Part shown: one piece after another, positions 51,266-60,110 of the stretch | How positions within the stretch are numbered: position 1 is the stretch's first letter | Layout: each line of letters starts with the position of its first letter | Source: Paractinoplanes ovalisporus | GTDB lineage: Bacteria > Actinomycetota > Actinomycetes > Mycobacteriales > Micromonosporaceae | Length of the DNA stretch: 64,000 nt | Assembly: GCF_016834655.1 (NCBI RefSeq) | Contig: NZ_JAENHP010000030.1 | Location: forward strand, 1 to 64,000 | Reading direction: 5' to 3' | Notes under the pieces: model-generated | What the model saw: only the letters and a program-made list of their open reading frames with translations | Database searches by the model: none | What the model was told of the DNA's origin: nothing | Made by a program: the position numbers and the translations under genes

Positions 51266-53071
51266 TCATGCCGCGGGGGTACGACAAAACTCCTTCACCT
51301 GCGACGACAGCGAGATCACCCGGTCCACTTCGGACGCGATACCCGTACGGTGGGTGATCAGAAGGACCGCCCGGTCGCCCGCCGCCGCCAGCAGATCCCG
51401 GGTCAGCGCCACCGCCGTCTCGTCGTCCAGATGCTCGGTCGGCTCGTCCAGAATCAGGATCGGGAAGCCGGCCAGCAGAGCCCGCGCCAGCGCCAGCCGC
51501 CGCCGCTGCCCGCCCGAGATCGCCATCCCGTGCTCCCCGACCAGGGTTTCCAGCCCCTGCGGCAGCGAGGCGACCCAGTCCAGCAGCCGGGCCTGCCCGA
51601 GCGCGGCTCGCAGTTCGTCGTCGCTCGCGTCCTCCCGCGCCAGCCGCAGGTTTCCGGCGATCGTGGTGTCGAACAGGTACGCGTCTTCCGGCAGATAGCC
51701 GACCACCCGCCGCACCTCGTCCGGCGCGATGTCCCGCAGATCGACCCCGTTCAGCGTGATCCGCCCCGCCGTCGGATCAAGAAACCGCACCAGCAACGAC
51801 GCGACGGTCGTCTTCCCCGACCCGCTGGGCCCGGTCAACGCCACCCGCGCCCCAGGTTCCAGATCAAGATCGAGTTCCCGTACGACGTCAGGCCCGCCCC
51901 CCGGCCACGCCGCGCTGACTTTTTCGACCCTCAGGAGGCATTTGTCCGCATAGGAGGCTTTTGTCGGTGTACGGCCATCCCCAGCCCCCTCCCACCCGGG
52001 GATACCCGGCACCCTACCCCCGGCCGTCGGCGGGTCGTCGGTTGTCCACAGCCGGGCCTGCCTGTGGATAACCGAAGTCGCCGAACCCGCGGATGTGGTG
52101 GAGTGTTCGGCACCCGGAGACACCGAGAACACCTCAGCCAGACGACGCAGCGCCGCCCGAGCCTCGGCATAGCGCTGCGCCGCCACCGGCACCGTCCCCA
52201 CCGTTTCGAAGACCGCGAGAGGAGTCAGCACGATGACCGCCAGAAGTTCGCCGCTCAGGGACCCGGAACGGACAGCCACCGCCCCCGCCGCCAGCCCCAC
52301 GACAACGCAGAGACCGGTGGTGACCGCCGTGACAGCCGCCGACACCCCGGCCGCCGCCGCGGAACGTTCGCCGGCCCGCCGCAACCGGGCGTCCACATCG
52401 GCCAGACGAGCCAGTTGTGCCCGGTCCGCCCCGTACGCGAGAAGGTCGGGAAGCCCCTGCAACAGGTCGACGGTTCCGGTGGCGAGTTCGCCGCGCAGCG
52501 GTGCCAGCCGGCCGTCGCTGCGGCGGGCCGCCGAACGCTGCATCCACGGCACGCCCACCCCGACGAGCAGGATCCCGGCGGCCAGAGCGGCGCCGGCGGT
52601 CACCGACAGCGAGCCGATGAGCAGCACCGACGCCAGGCCGACGATCGCGGCCACGGCGGCGGGCAGCAGCACCCGGGTGAGCATGTCGAGCACGGCGTCG
52701 ACGTCGCCGGCGAGGCGCTGGGTCAGGTCGGCCTGGCGGAACCCGGCGAGCCCGGCCGGGGCGATGCGTTCCAGGTGGGCGAAGAGCCGTACGCGCAGAC
52801 GGCCGAGGGCCCGGAAGGCGGCGTCATGGGCGGCGAGCCGTTCGGCGTAGCGCAACACGCCGCGCCCGATGCCGAACGCGCGCACGGCCACGATGGCGAC
52901 CATCAGGTGCAGCACGGGCGGGTGGAGGGCCGCGCGTGAGATGAGCCAGGCCGAGGTGGCCATGAGGCCGACACCGGCGCCGGCCGCCCCGACACCGGCG
53001 AGCACAGCGACGGCGATGCCACCCGCCGCGGGACGGGCGGCCGACCGGAGCAGTTGCTGCCAGCTGGTCAT
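51266..53071 (-). CDS. cydC: CydC, ABC exporter subunit for cytochrome bd assembly
   Basis: 601 aa, half of the CydDC thiol exporter. Six membrane helices, then a nucleotide-binding domain with Walker A GPSGSGKTT, the signature SGGQRRRLALARALL, and Walker B ILILDEPTEHLDD. It exports glutathione/cysteine-like thiols or binds haem, and is needed for cytochrome bd. The linker between the two domains (about residues 316-378) is unusually long and carries a palindromic, repeat-containing insertion. The start ATG overlaps the cydD stop. Confidence 0.9.
   Translation of the reverse strand: MTSWQQLLRSAARPAAGGIAVAVLAGVGAAGAGVGLMATSAWLISRAALHPPVLHLMVAIVAVRAFGIGRGVLRYAERLAAHDAAFRALGRLRVRLFAHLERIAPAGLAGFRQADLTQRLAGDVDAVLDMLTRVLLPAAVAAIVGLASVLLIGSLSVTAGAALAAGILLVGVGVPWMQRSAARRSDGRLAPLRGELATGTVDLLQGLPDLLAYGADRAQLARLADVDARLRRAGERSAAAAGVSAAVTAVTTGLCVVVGLAAGAVAVRSGSLSGELLAVIVLTPLAVFETVGTVPVAAQRYAEARAALRRLAEVFSVSPGAEHSTTSAGSATSVIHRQARLWTTDDPPTAGGRVPGIPGWEGAGDGRTPTKASYADKCLLRVEKVSAAWPGGGPDVVRELDLDLEPGARVALTGPSGSGKTTVASLLVRFLDPTAGRITLNGVDLRDIAPDEVRRVVGYLPEDAYLFDTTIAGNLRLAREDASDDELRAALGQARLLDWVASLPQGLETLVGEHGMAISGGQRRRLALARALLAGFPILILDEPTEHLDDETAVALTRDLLAAAGDRAVLLITHRTGIASEVDRVISLSSQVKEFCRTPAA
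51933..52073. repeat. Repeat-bearing in-frame insertion within cydC
   Basis: In the part encoding the cydC domain linker there are two features. One is a tandem 19-nt repeat (AGGAGGCATTTGTCCGCAT at 51933-51951, then a variant to 51970). The other is a hairpin of 12-nt arms, GGTTGTCCACAG (52040-52051) and CTGTGGATAACC (52062-52073), with one mismatch. The reading frame stays open across it. This resembles a small mobile palindromic sequence tolerated in a protein loop. Confidence 0.55.
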
Positions 53072-54741
53072 TTTGCGCCTCCGGCAATGAGCGCTGCTGC
53101 GGCCTCGAGCTGGTTGGTGGGGGAGGGGGAGGGGGCCCCGGAAACGTGCACAATGCGGTCGGCCAACGCGATCAACTCGGGGCGATGGGCGGCGATCAGA
53201 ACGGTCCGGCCCACGGCCAAACGGCGGATCGCCGCCATGACCGAAGCCGCGGTCTCCCGGTCCAGATTCGCGGTCGGCTCGTCCAGCAGAATCAACGGCG
53301 CGTCACGGAGGAAAGCCCGCGCCAACGCGATCCGCTGACGTTGCCCCGCCGAAAGACCCACCCCGTTGTCCCCGAGCCGTGTGGCATAGCCGTCGGGCAA
53401 CTCCTCGATGAATCCGGAAGCCCCCGCCGCAGCGGCGGCCGCGGCCACGGCAACGGCCGTTGCGGAGCTGCCCAGGGCGATGTTCTCGTGAATGGTCCCG
53501 GCGAACAGATGCGGCCGCTGCGGTACCCACGCGATCTGCGCCCGCCAGGCAGCCAGATCCACGGTGGACAGGTCGATGCCGTCCACGGCCACGCGGCCCG
53601 TCGACGGACGTACGAAACCCAGCACCAGGTTGAGCACCGTGGACTTGCCGCAGCCGCTCGGGCCGGTCAGCGCGACGATCTCGCCCGGCATCACGGTCGC
53701 GGTCAGGGAGAGCGAGGACGAACGGAACGGCACGACCACGTCTTCGAACGAGATCGGGGCCGGGAACGGCGGCGGTGGAAGCGAACCGGCGGCGGGGAGC
53801 GGCTTCTCCAGCAAGGCGAACGCCTCGGAAGCGGCCGCCAATCCTTCGGCGCTGGCGTGGTAGTGGGCACCCACCTGGCGCAACGGCAGGTACGCCTCGG
53901 GGGCCAGGATCAGCACCAGCAACGCCGTACGGAGGTCCAGTTCGCCGCCGACCAGGCGCAGGCCGATGCCCACGGCGACCAGCGCCACCGACAGCGTGGC
54001 CAGCAACTCCAGCACCAGCGAGGACAGGAAGGCGATCCGCAACGTCCGCATGGTGACGCGGCGCTGTTCGTCGCTGATGCGGCGGATCGACGACGCCGTC
54101 GACGCGGCGCGGCCGAACAGCTTCAGTGTGGGCAGGCCGGCGATCACGTCGAGGAAGTGGTGGGACAGGCGGGCCAGCAGCCGGAACTGACGGCGGTTGT
54201 CGGCCTCGGTCTTCAGGCCCACCAGCGCCATGAACACCGGGATCAGCGGCAGGGTCAGGGCGATGGTCAGGGTGGCGACCAGGTCGGCCGGGAAGATGCG
54301 GGCCAGCACGACGAACGGCACCAACGCGGCCAGGATCAGCTGCGGCAGGTAGCGGGCGAAGTACGAGTCGAGCGCGTCGAGCCCGCGCACGACCAGGGCC
54401 ACCGAGGCGCCGGTGCCGCCCGAGGGGCCCTGCGCGGCCAGGTGGGTCAGCAGGCGGCCGCGCAGTTCGCTTTTCACCCCGGCCGCCGAACGCACGGCCG
54501 CCGCCTCCTGCGCCCACGCGATCAGGCCGCGTCCGGCGACGACGGCGATCAGGGCGGTCAGCGCCGGCCCGAGATCCGCGAGGTCCGCGCCGTCCAGGAA
54601 GACCGCGGTGATCCCGTACGCGAGGAGGGTTGCCATCGCCACGATCAGCGCGGCCTGCGCCACGCCCAGAGCGACCGTCACCGCGAGGTAGACGCGTGCG
54701 CTGCGGGCGTAGCGCAGAAGGCGGGGGTCGAGCGGCTTCAC
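53068..54741 (-). CDS. cydD: CydD, ABC exporter subunit for cytochrome bd assembly
   Basis: 557 aa. Membrane domain followed by the ATPase: Walker A GPSGCGKST, WVPQRPHLFAGTI, signature LSAGQRQRIALARAFL and Walker B LILLDEPTANLD. Forms a heterodimer with CydC. ATG overlaps: stop with cydC and start with the cydB stop, giving a coupled cydA-B-D-C order typical of actinobacteria. Confidence 0.92.
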   Translation of the reverse strand: MKPLDPRLLRYARSARVYLAVTVALGVAQAALIVAMATLLAYGITAVFLDGADLADLGPALTALIAVVAGRGLIAWAQEAAAVRSAAGVKSELRGRLLTHLAAQGPSGGTGASVALVVRGLDALDSYFARYLPQLILAALVPFVVLARIFPADLVATLTIALTLPLIPVFMALVGLKTEADNRRQFRLLARLSHHFLDVIAGLPTLKLFGRAASTASSIRRISDEQRRVTMRTLRIAFLSSLVLELLATLSVALVAVGIGLRLVGGELDLRTALLVLILAPEAYLPLRQVGAHYHASAEGLAAASEAFALLEKPLPAAGSLPPPPFPAPISFEDVVVPFRSSSLSLTATVMPGEIVALTGPSGCGKSTVLNLVLGFVRPSTGRVAVDGIDLSTVDLAAWRAQIAWVPQRPHLFAGTIHENIALGSSATAVAVAAAAAAAGASGFIEELPDGYATRLGDNGVGLSAGQRQRIALARAFLRDAPLILLDEPTANLDRETAASVMAAIRRLAVGRTVLIAAHRPELIALADRIVHVSGAPSPSPTNQLEAAAALIAGGAK

Positions 54742-55730
54742 GAAGGGATCCGTTCGACCGTCAGGCGCTTGCGGAACACCCAGTACGTCCAGCCCTGATA
54801 TGCCAGCACGATCGGCGTGAACGCGACGGCGACCCAGGTCATCACGGTCAGCGTGTACGGGGTGGAGGACGCGTTGTCCACGGTCAGGCTGTTGGCCGGG
54901 TCGAGGGCGGGCATCACGTTCGGGAAGAGCGTGACGAACAGCCCGGCCACGGCCAGCACCAGCGTGAGGCCGGTCCCGATGAAGGCCCAGCCCTCACGCC
55001 GGAAGCGGGCCGCCACCGCCGCGCCGATCAGGGACAGCGCCGCCGCCGCGAAGATGATCAGGCCGGAGGGATCGAAGTACGCCACCGAGGTCCAGAGCAG
55101 AAAGGCGGCGGCCACCACGAGAGCCGGCCACGACAGAGCAGCGGCCAGGCGACCGGCCCGGGAACGCATCTCGCCGTCCGTCTTGAGGGCCAGGAACACC
55201 GCGCCGTGCAGGGTGAACAGCGTCAGCGTGGTCAGACCCCCGAGCAGCGCGTACGGGTTGAGCAGGTTGAAGAAACCGCCCACGTACTCGTGCGACGCGT
55301 CGAGCGGCACCCCGCGCACGATGTTGCCGAACGCGACACCCCACAGGACCGCGGGAACGGCGCTGCCGGCGACGATGCACCAGTCCCAGCGGCGGCGCCA
55401 GCGATCGTCGTCGCGCTTGCCGCGATACTCGAACGCGACCCCACGGATGATCAAGGCGACCAGGATGAGCAGCAGCGGCAGGAAGAACCCGGAGAACAGG
55501 GTCGCGTACCACTCGGGGAACGCGGCGAAGGTGGCGCCGCCGGCCACGATCAGCCATACCTCGTTGCCGTCCCAGACCGGGCCGATGGTGTTGATGAGCA
55601 GGCGGCGTTCGCGGTTGTCGCGGCCGAGCACCGGCAGCAGGACGCCGACGCCGAAGTCGAAGCCCTCGAGCAGGAAATACCCGGCCCACAGGACGGCGAT
55701 CAGCGCGAACCAGACAGTGGTGAGTTCCAT
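54738..55730 (-). CDS. cydB: Cytochrome bd oxidase subunit II
   Basis: 330 aa, eight to nine helices. WFALIAVLWAGYFLLEGFDFG and GPVWDGNEVWLIVAGGATFAAFP are the CydB hallmarks. With CydA it forms the high-affinity quinol oxidase that reduces oxygen to water at low oxygen levels. 12 nt after the cydA stop. Confidence 0.95.
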   Translation of the reverse strand: MELTTVWFALIAVLWAGYFLLEGFDFGVGVLLPVLGRDNRERRLLINTIGPVWDGNEVWLIVAGGATFAAFPEWYATLFSGFFLPLLLILVALIIRGVAFEYRGKRDDDRWRRRWDWCIVAGSAVPAVLWGVAFGNIVRGVPLDASHEYVGGFFNLLNPYALLGGLTTLTLFTLHGAVFLALKTDGEMRSRAGRLAAALSWPALVVAAAFLLWTSVAYFDPSGLIIFAAAALSLIGAAVAARFRREGWAFIGTGLTLVLAVAGLFVTLFPNVMPALDPANSLTVDNASSTPYTLTVMTWVAVAFTPIVLAYQGWTYWVFRKRLTVERIPS

Positions 55731-55742
55731 GATTCCTCGGGC

Positions 55743-57131
55743 TCAGTAGGCGAAGGCGAGAGGGCGGTCTTCTTCATCCGATTCGGGGGCGATCGGGGGC
55801 GCGCCGGCCCGGGCGTACTTCACGAAAAGCCCGACCTCGACGACGGCCAGAACCCCGTACAGAAGCGTCAGCACGATCAGTGAAGTAGCGGCCTCACCGG
55901 CGCTCACCGACGGAGAGACACTGTCCGCGGTCTTGAACAGCCCGAACACCGTCCACGGCTGCCGCCCCATCTCGGTGAAGATCCAGCCGAACGAGTTGGC
56001 GGCCAGGGGCATCCCGATCGAGCTGATCGCCGCCAGCCACAACCAGCGGTTCCGAGGCGTACGCCCGCCCCGCGTGAACCAGAGCGCGGCCAGCGCGACC
56101 AGCATGGCCAGCCCGCCAAAACCGATCATGAAGCGGAACGACCAGTACGTGACCGGGATCGAGGGCTTGTAGTCACCCGGGCCGTACGTGGATTCGTACG
56201 AACTCTGCAGGTTGTCGATCCCCTCGACCGCGCCGTCGAAGTCGCCGGTGGCCAGGAACGACAGGAGCGACGGGATGCGGACGCTGTACAGCTCCTCGCT
56301 GCCGTCGAGCGACCCGATGGTGAAGATCGAGAAGCTGGCCGGTTGGGCGTCGGAGTACAGGGCTTCGGCGGCGGCCATCTTCATCGGCTGCTGCTCGGTC
56401 ATGATGCGGGCCTGCTGGTCGCCGGTGATGAGCACGCCGATGCCGGCGATCAGCACCACCCACGCGCCGAGTTTGAGGCTGGGCCGGAACACGTCGACCT
56501 GGTTGCGCCGCTTGAGGTGCCAGGCGCTGATCGCCACCAGCACCGCGCCGCCGGTCACGAAGCAGGCCGTGATCGTGTGCGGGAAGGTGACCAGGGTGGT
56601 CGAGTTGGTCATGACGGCCCAGATGCTGGTCAGCTCGGCCCGGCCGGTGTCGGGGTTGAGCTCGTAGCCGACCGGGTGCTGCATCCACGAGTTGGCGGCG
56701 AGGATGAAGTACGCCGAGAGCAGCGTGCCGATCGCGGCCAGCCAGATCGTCATCAGGTGCAACCGCTTGGGCAGCCGGTCCCAGCCGAAGATCCACAGGC
56801 CGAGGAACGTCGACTCCAGGAAGAACGCGAGCAGGCCTTCGATCGCGAGCGGGGCTCCGAAGACATCGCCGACGAAGCGGGAGTAGTCGCTCCAGTTCAT
56901 GCCGAACTGGAACTCCTGCACGATGCCGGTGACCACACCCATCGCGAAGTTGATCAGGAAGAGCTTGCCCCAGAACTTGGTGGCGCGCAGGTAGTGCTCC
57001 TTGCCGGTGCGCACCCAGGCCGTCTGGAGCACGGCGACCAGCACCGACATCCCGATCGTGATCGGGACGAAGAGGAAGTGGTAGACGGTGGTGATGCCGA
57101 ACTGCCATCGGGCCAGGTCGAGCGCGTCCAC
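55743..57131 (-). CDS. cydA: Cytochrome bd oxidase subunit I
   Basis: 462 aa from a GTG at 57131. DLARWQFGITTVYHFLFVP contains the haem b595/d axial His region; GIVQEFQFGMNWSDYSRFVG, the quinol-binding Q loop GDQQARIMTEQQPMKMAAAEA is short-loop type, and GWIFTEMGRQPWTVFG is conserved. AAAGGA precedes the start. A DosR-like box lies about 60 nt upstream, suggesting induction by hypoxia or NO. Confidence 0.95.
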   Translation of the reverse strand: MDALDLARWQFGITTVYHFLFVPITIGMSVLVAVLQTAWVRTGKEHYLRATKFWGKLFLINFAMGVVTGIVQEFQFGMNWSDYSRFVGDVFGAPLAIEGLLAFFLESTFLGLWIFGWDRLPKRLHLMTIWLAAIGTLLSAYFILAANSWMQHPVGYELNPDTGRAELTSIWAVMTNSTTLVTFPHTITACFVTGGAVLVAISAWHLKRRNQVDVFRPSLKLGAWVVLIAGIGVLITGDQQARIMTEQQPMKMAAAEALYSDAQPASFSIFTIGSLDGSEELYSVRIPSLLSFLATGDFDGAVEGIDNLQSSYESTYGPGDYKPSIPVTYWSFRFMIGFGGLAMLVALAALWFTRGGRTPRNRWLWLAAISSIGMPLAANSFGWIFTEMGRQPWTVFGLFKTADSVSPSVSAGEAATSLIVLTLLYGVLAVVEVGLFVKYARAGAPPIAPESDEEDRPLAFAY

Positions 57132-57189
57132 GGGCGGTTCCTTTCAGTGATTTCACCCCGAGTCTCGTCATCGGGGGAGGGGGCCGATC

Positions 57190-57206
57190 AGGGCCGAAAG
57201 TCCCTA
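57190..57206 (-). promoter_or_regulatory. DosR/DevR-like box upstream of cydA
   Basis: On the minus strand TAGGGACTTTCGGCCCT lies about 60 nt before the cydA start. It fits the DosR-type consensus GGGAC-T-T-GGCCC. An identical type of box precedes the doxX-like gene. Binding by a two-component hypoxia regulator is inferred. Confidence 0.6.
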
Positions 57207-57215
57207 CACGCAGGG

Positions 57216-57239
57216 ACGGCCGCCCCGAAGGGCGGCCGT
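57216..57239 (-). terminator. Hairpin after the DoxX gene
   Basis: A perfect 10-bp stem, ACGGCCGCCC and GGGCGGCCGT, around CGAA lies just beyond the DoxX stop and before the cydA promoter region, so it should stop read-through into cydA. Confidence 0.75.
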
Positions 57240-57250
57240 GTCGGAACCGT

Positions 57251-57811
57251 TCAGATGAGCCAGCGGTTCTTCTGGACGAGCGGGAGCTTGGTCCACCAGC
57301 GGCCGAGGCCCCAGGTGTGTCCCGCGTAGGTGAGGGCGAGCGCGATCGCGGCGACCGCGTAGATGAAGTGGTAGTCGACCACCGGGTTGCTCGAGCCGCT
57401 GGCCAGGGGCCATTCGGCGGCCCACATCATGGCCATGACGGCGGTGGCGGAGACGGCGGCCACCCGCAGGCCGATCCCGGCGATGAGGGCGATGCCGATG
57501 CCGAGCATGCCCAGCATGAACGCCCAGTTGGCCCAGGCGTCGCCGGCGATGGAGTGGAAGAAGCCCTGGAACGGGCCGACTTCGACGCTGCTGAGGAAGC
57601 CCTTGGTCGGCGAGCCGCCGTTGATCCAGGCCCGCTCCCACGGGGTGGACCAGCCAAGACCGAAGGTCTTGTCGAGGAACGCCCAGAGGAAGACGAATCC
57701 GAGCGAGATCCGGGTGACCGCGAGGGCCTTCGCGGCAGTCTTGGTGAGCATGGCGCCGGGAGCCTCGACCGTCTCGAGGTGGGCCACGGCGTTCCGGCGG
57801 ATGGTGGTCAT
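57251..57811 (-). CDS. DoxX-family membrane protein
   Basis: 186 aa from the ATG at 57811 with AAGGAGG at correct distance; the open frame begins further upstream. Four membrane helices: ALAVTRISLGFVFLWAFLD, WAFMLGMLGIGIALIAGIG, VAAVSATAVMAMMWAAEW and FIYAVAAIALALTYAG. DoxX relatives act in quinone/thiosulfate or redox functions, but the specific role here is unknown. A DosR-like box 86 nt upstream links it to oxygen response together with cydA. Confidence 0.82.
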   Translation of the reverse strand: MTTIRRNAVAHLETVEAPGAMLTKTAAKALAVTRISLGFVFLWAFLDKTFGLGWSTPWERAWINGGSPTKGFLSSVEVGPFQGFFHSIAGDAWANWAFMLGMLGIGIALIAGIGLRVAAVSATAVMAMMWAAEWPLASGSSNPVVDYHFIYAVAAIALALTYAGHTWGLGRWWTKLPLVQKNRWLI

Positions 57812-57894
57812 CTCTGCCTCCTTCATCGTTATCTCTCGCCTCTGAGATTCCTCTGGATGAAGGCGCCGCACCCGGGCCGTCGATCCCGACCTGG

Positions 57895-57911
57895 AAGGAC
57901 CAAAGTCCCGT
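57895..57911 (-). promoter_or_regulatory. DosR/DevR-like box upstream of doxX
   Basis: On the minus strand ACGGGACTTTGGTCCTT fits the DosR-type consensus and resembles the box before cydA. It sits about 86 nt from the doxX start and also faces the divergent gene at 57982. Confidence 0.6.
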
Positions 57912-57920
57912 GGGCGGGGA

Positions 57921-57934
57921 GTGACCGGGGTCAC
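57921..57934. promoter_or_regulatory. CRP/FNR-like palindrome
   Basis: GTGACCGGGGTCAC is a perfect dyad of the form GTGA-N6-TCAC, the core of CRP/FNR-family sites. It lies between doxX and the divergent solute-binding gene, next to the DosR-like box. Confidence 0.55.
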
Positions 57935-57981
57935 GTGGAGGCGATCAAGCGAGTACCGTACGTAAGCGAACGGAGGTGTGG

Positions 57982-59169
57982 ATGACGGAGCTCTACTCTC
58001 GACGGTCGTTCCTCGCCGGAGCCCTCACCGTGGGAACCCTGTCGGCCGGAGCGGGCTACGTCCTGACCCGCAAGGAGCCCGTCGAACTCGTGCTGGCGAC
58101 CGGTGTGGACACCACCGGCGGCCGCTCGCAGCTCCTGACGATGTGGAACCAGCTCAACCCCGACGCCCGCATCCGCGCCGAGACGGTGCCCAGCTCCACC
58201 CGCGACCAGTACGAGAAGTTCCTCGGCACCGACGCCGACATCTTCAACCTCGACGTCATCCACATCCCCCGGTTCGCCGCGCAGGGCCGCATCGTCCCGG
58301 TCGCCCTGCCGCCCGACCTTTCGCTGATGGCCGAGGTCGGCCGGCTCTCCCAGCGCCCCGGCAGCGACGAGTTCTGGGCGGTCCCGTTCAACACCGACGT
58401 CGGCATGCTCTATCGCCGGGTCACCGACAAGTCGGTCGCCGACCCGCCGCCCACCCTCAAGGGCGTGGTGGCCTCCTCGCCCGGCCAGTTCGTCGGCCAG
58501 CTCCAGACGGTGAGCCAGCAGACCGACGAGGCCTTCGTCATCAACGTGCTGGAGCAGGCCCTCGCCCAGGACGACGCGATCCTCACCGAGGACGGCGTGC
58601 TCTCGTTCAACCTCGGCCAGTGGCGCGCCGCGCTCGGCCCGCTCGCCGCCGCGATCAAGGCCAAACGGATCGGCGCCGAAGCCGGTGAGGCCGACACCAA
58701 CCGCACCTTCCAGCGGTCCGGGCTGCGCTACATGCGCAACTGGCCGGTCTATTTCCCGGCGATCGACCGGGCCGAGCGCACCAAGCGCGACACGGCCGAG
58801 ATCCGGGTCGGCACCCTGCCCACCGGCATCATCGGCGGCCAGAGTCTGGCGATCTCGGCCCGGAGCGAGAACCGCGACGTCGCCGAGGCCGCGATCCGGT
58901 TCCTCACCTCCAAGACGGCCCAACTGCTCCTGGCCAAGTACGGTTTCGCGCCCACCGTGCTCGACGCCTACATCGACCAGCGCCTGCTCGAAAGCCTCCC
59001 GCACGTCCAGTCCATCCGGTACGCGGTGGAGGCGTCCCGCCCGCGACCCATGCACGAGAACTACGCCGAGTTCGCGCGGCTGTTCGCCCAGCACACCCAC
59101 CGCTACCTCTACGACGGGGAGCCGCTCAGCCAGCGTTTCATCGAAGACATCCAGAAGGAGCTGGGATGA
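57982..59169 (+). CDS. Extracellular solute-binding protein with twin-arginine-like signal
   Basis: 395 aa from the ATG at 57982 with GGAGG upstream. The N-terminus SRRSFLAGALTVGTL is Tat-like. The mature part has VLATGVDTTGGRSQLLTMWN, DADIFNLDVIHIPRFA and FWAVPFNTDVGMLYRRVTD, as in family 1 binding proteins. No permease or ATPase is adjacent; instead it overlaps a small membrane protein gene by 4 nt, so it may act as a sensor or partner of that protein rather than in transport. Confidence 0.75.
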   Translation: MTELYSRRSFLAGALTVGTLSAGAGYVLTRKEPVELVLATGVDTTGGRSQLLTMWNQLNPDARIRAETVPSSTRDQYEKFLGTDADIFNLDVIHIPRFAAQGRIVPVALPPDLSLMAEVGRLSQRPGSDEFWAVPFNTDVGMLYRRVTDKSVADPPPTLKGVVASSPGQFVGQLQTVSQQTDEAFVINVLEQALAQDDAILTEDGVLSFNLGQWRAALGPLAAAIKAKRIGAEAGEADTNRTFQRSGLRYMRNWPVYFPAIDRAERTKRDTAEIRVGTLPTGIIGGQSLAISARSENRDVAEAAIRFLTSKTAQLLLAKYGFAPTVLDAYIDQRLLESLPHVQSIRYAVEASRPRPMHENYAEFARLFAQHTHRYLYDGEPLSQRFIEDIQKELG

Positions 59170-59552
59170 AAGGGGTCGACGCCTGGCAGCTGCCGATCCT
59201 GGTGACCGCTCTGGTGCTGCTGGTCGAGACCGGTTTCAACCTCGTTCTGAAGCGGCTCGGCAGCCCCGTGCCGTCGCAGCGCATCCGCACCGTCGGTTTC
59301 GGGGTGCTGGTCGTGCTCACCGTGATCGTCTTCGTGGCCGCGCTCGGGCCGAGCCGGGCCGACCAGTTGTCCAGTGTGGCGGCGGCGGTCGCCGCGGTGG
59401 TCGCGTTGTGGCTCACCTACCGCTCCTACAACACAATCACCAGGCCGAACGCGAACGCCGAGGAGAGCAACACGGCCACCAGGCCGAACATCAAGGAAGA
59501 ACAGTCTCCCGGTAAGTCAGCGCCGGGACCCGAAGATCCAGGAGAATCCTGA
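59166..59552 (+). CDS. Small two-to-three-helix membrane protein
   Basis: 128 aa. Hydrophobic segments near residues 9-27 (LPILVTALVLLVETGFNLVL), 42-60 (VGFGVLVVLTVIVFVAALG) and 68-85 (SSVAAAVAAVVALWLTY), then a charged, probably disordered tail (ANAEESNTATRPNIKEEQSP). No family recognised. Start overlaps the binding-protein stop (ATGA), so the two likely work together. Confidence 0.55.
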   Translation: MKGVDAWQLPILVTALVLLVETGFNLVLKRLGSPVPSQRIRTVGFGVLVVLTVIVFVAALGPSRADQLSSVAAAVAAVVALWLTYRSYNTITRPNANAEESNTATRPNIKEEQSPGKSAPGPEDPGES

Positions 59553-59555
59553 GTT

Positions 59556-60110
59556 ATGGGCGATTTACGGGTGGTCGTGTGCGGCGGCGGCGCCGCCGGG
59601 GGAGTGCTCGAACTGATCAGGGCGGCTTGTGAACGCGGCTGGTCGGTCGACGTCACCGCGACGAAGAACGCCCTCGACTTCCTCGACCCGGCCGAGGTGG
59701 CCCGGGCCAGCGGGCGGCCGATCCGCACGACGTACAAGTTCGCCGCCGACGGCACCCGGATCTCCCCGCCGGCCGACGCCATGATCGTGGCCCCGGCGAC
59801 GTTCAACACGATCAACAAGCTGGCCAACGGCATCGCCGACACGTACGCACTGAGCTCGATGGCCGACGTCATCGGCCGCGGCGTGCCCACCGTCGTGGTA
59901 CCCGCGGTCAACGAGCCCCTGGCCGCCCGCCGCCCGTTCCGCCGCTCCCTCGACGAGCTGCGCGCCGAGGGGGTCCGGGTGCTGTTCGGCCCGGTCGACG
60001 GCTGGGTGCCCGGCAGCACCGCCGCCTTCCCCTGGATCAAGGCGCTTGACCTGGTCGAAGACGTCTTCGGTTTGACAAGGATCGATAGCCGCGCTCACAT
60101 GGGTGCGTGA
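59556..60110 (+). CDS. Flavoprotein (Dfp/HFCD family)
   Basis: 184 aa. The start DLRVVVCGGGAAGGVLELI and the segment ADAMIVAPATFNTINKLANGIADTY match the FMN-binding fold of phosphopantothenoylcysteine decarboxylase and related flavoproteins, including the PxMN/PAT region. Only this one domain is present, unlike bifunctional CoaBC, so a peptide- or small-molecule-modifying role is possible. Its stop overlaps the GH3 GTG start. Confidence 0.75.
   Translation: MGDLRVVVCGGGAAGGVLELIRAACERGWSVDVTATKNALDFLDPAEVARASGRPIRTTYKFAADGTRISPPADAMIVAPATFNTINKLANGIADTYALSSMADVIGRGVPTVVVPAVNEPLAARRPFRRSLDELRAEGVRVLFGPVDGWVPGSTAAFPWIKALDLVEDVFGLTRIDSRAHMGA

Noticed and set aside
53146..54798. A 550-codon plus-strand frame opposite cydD
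   Set aside because: Antisense shadow typical of high GC; the minus frame has clear ABC-transporter motifs.
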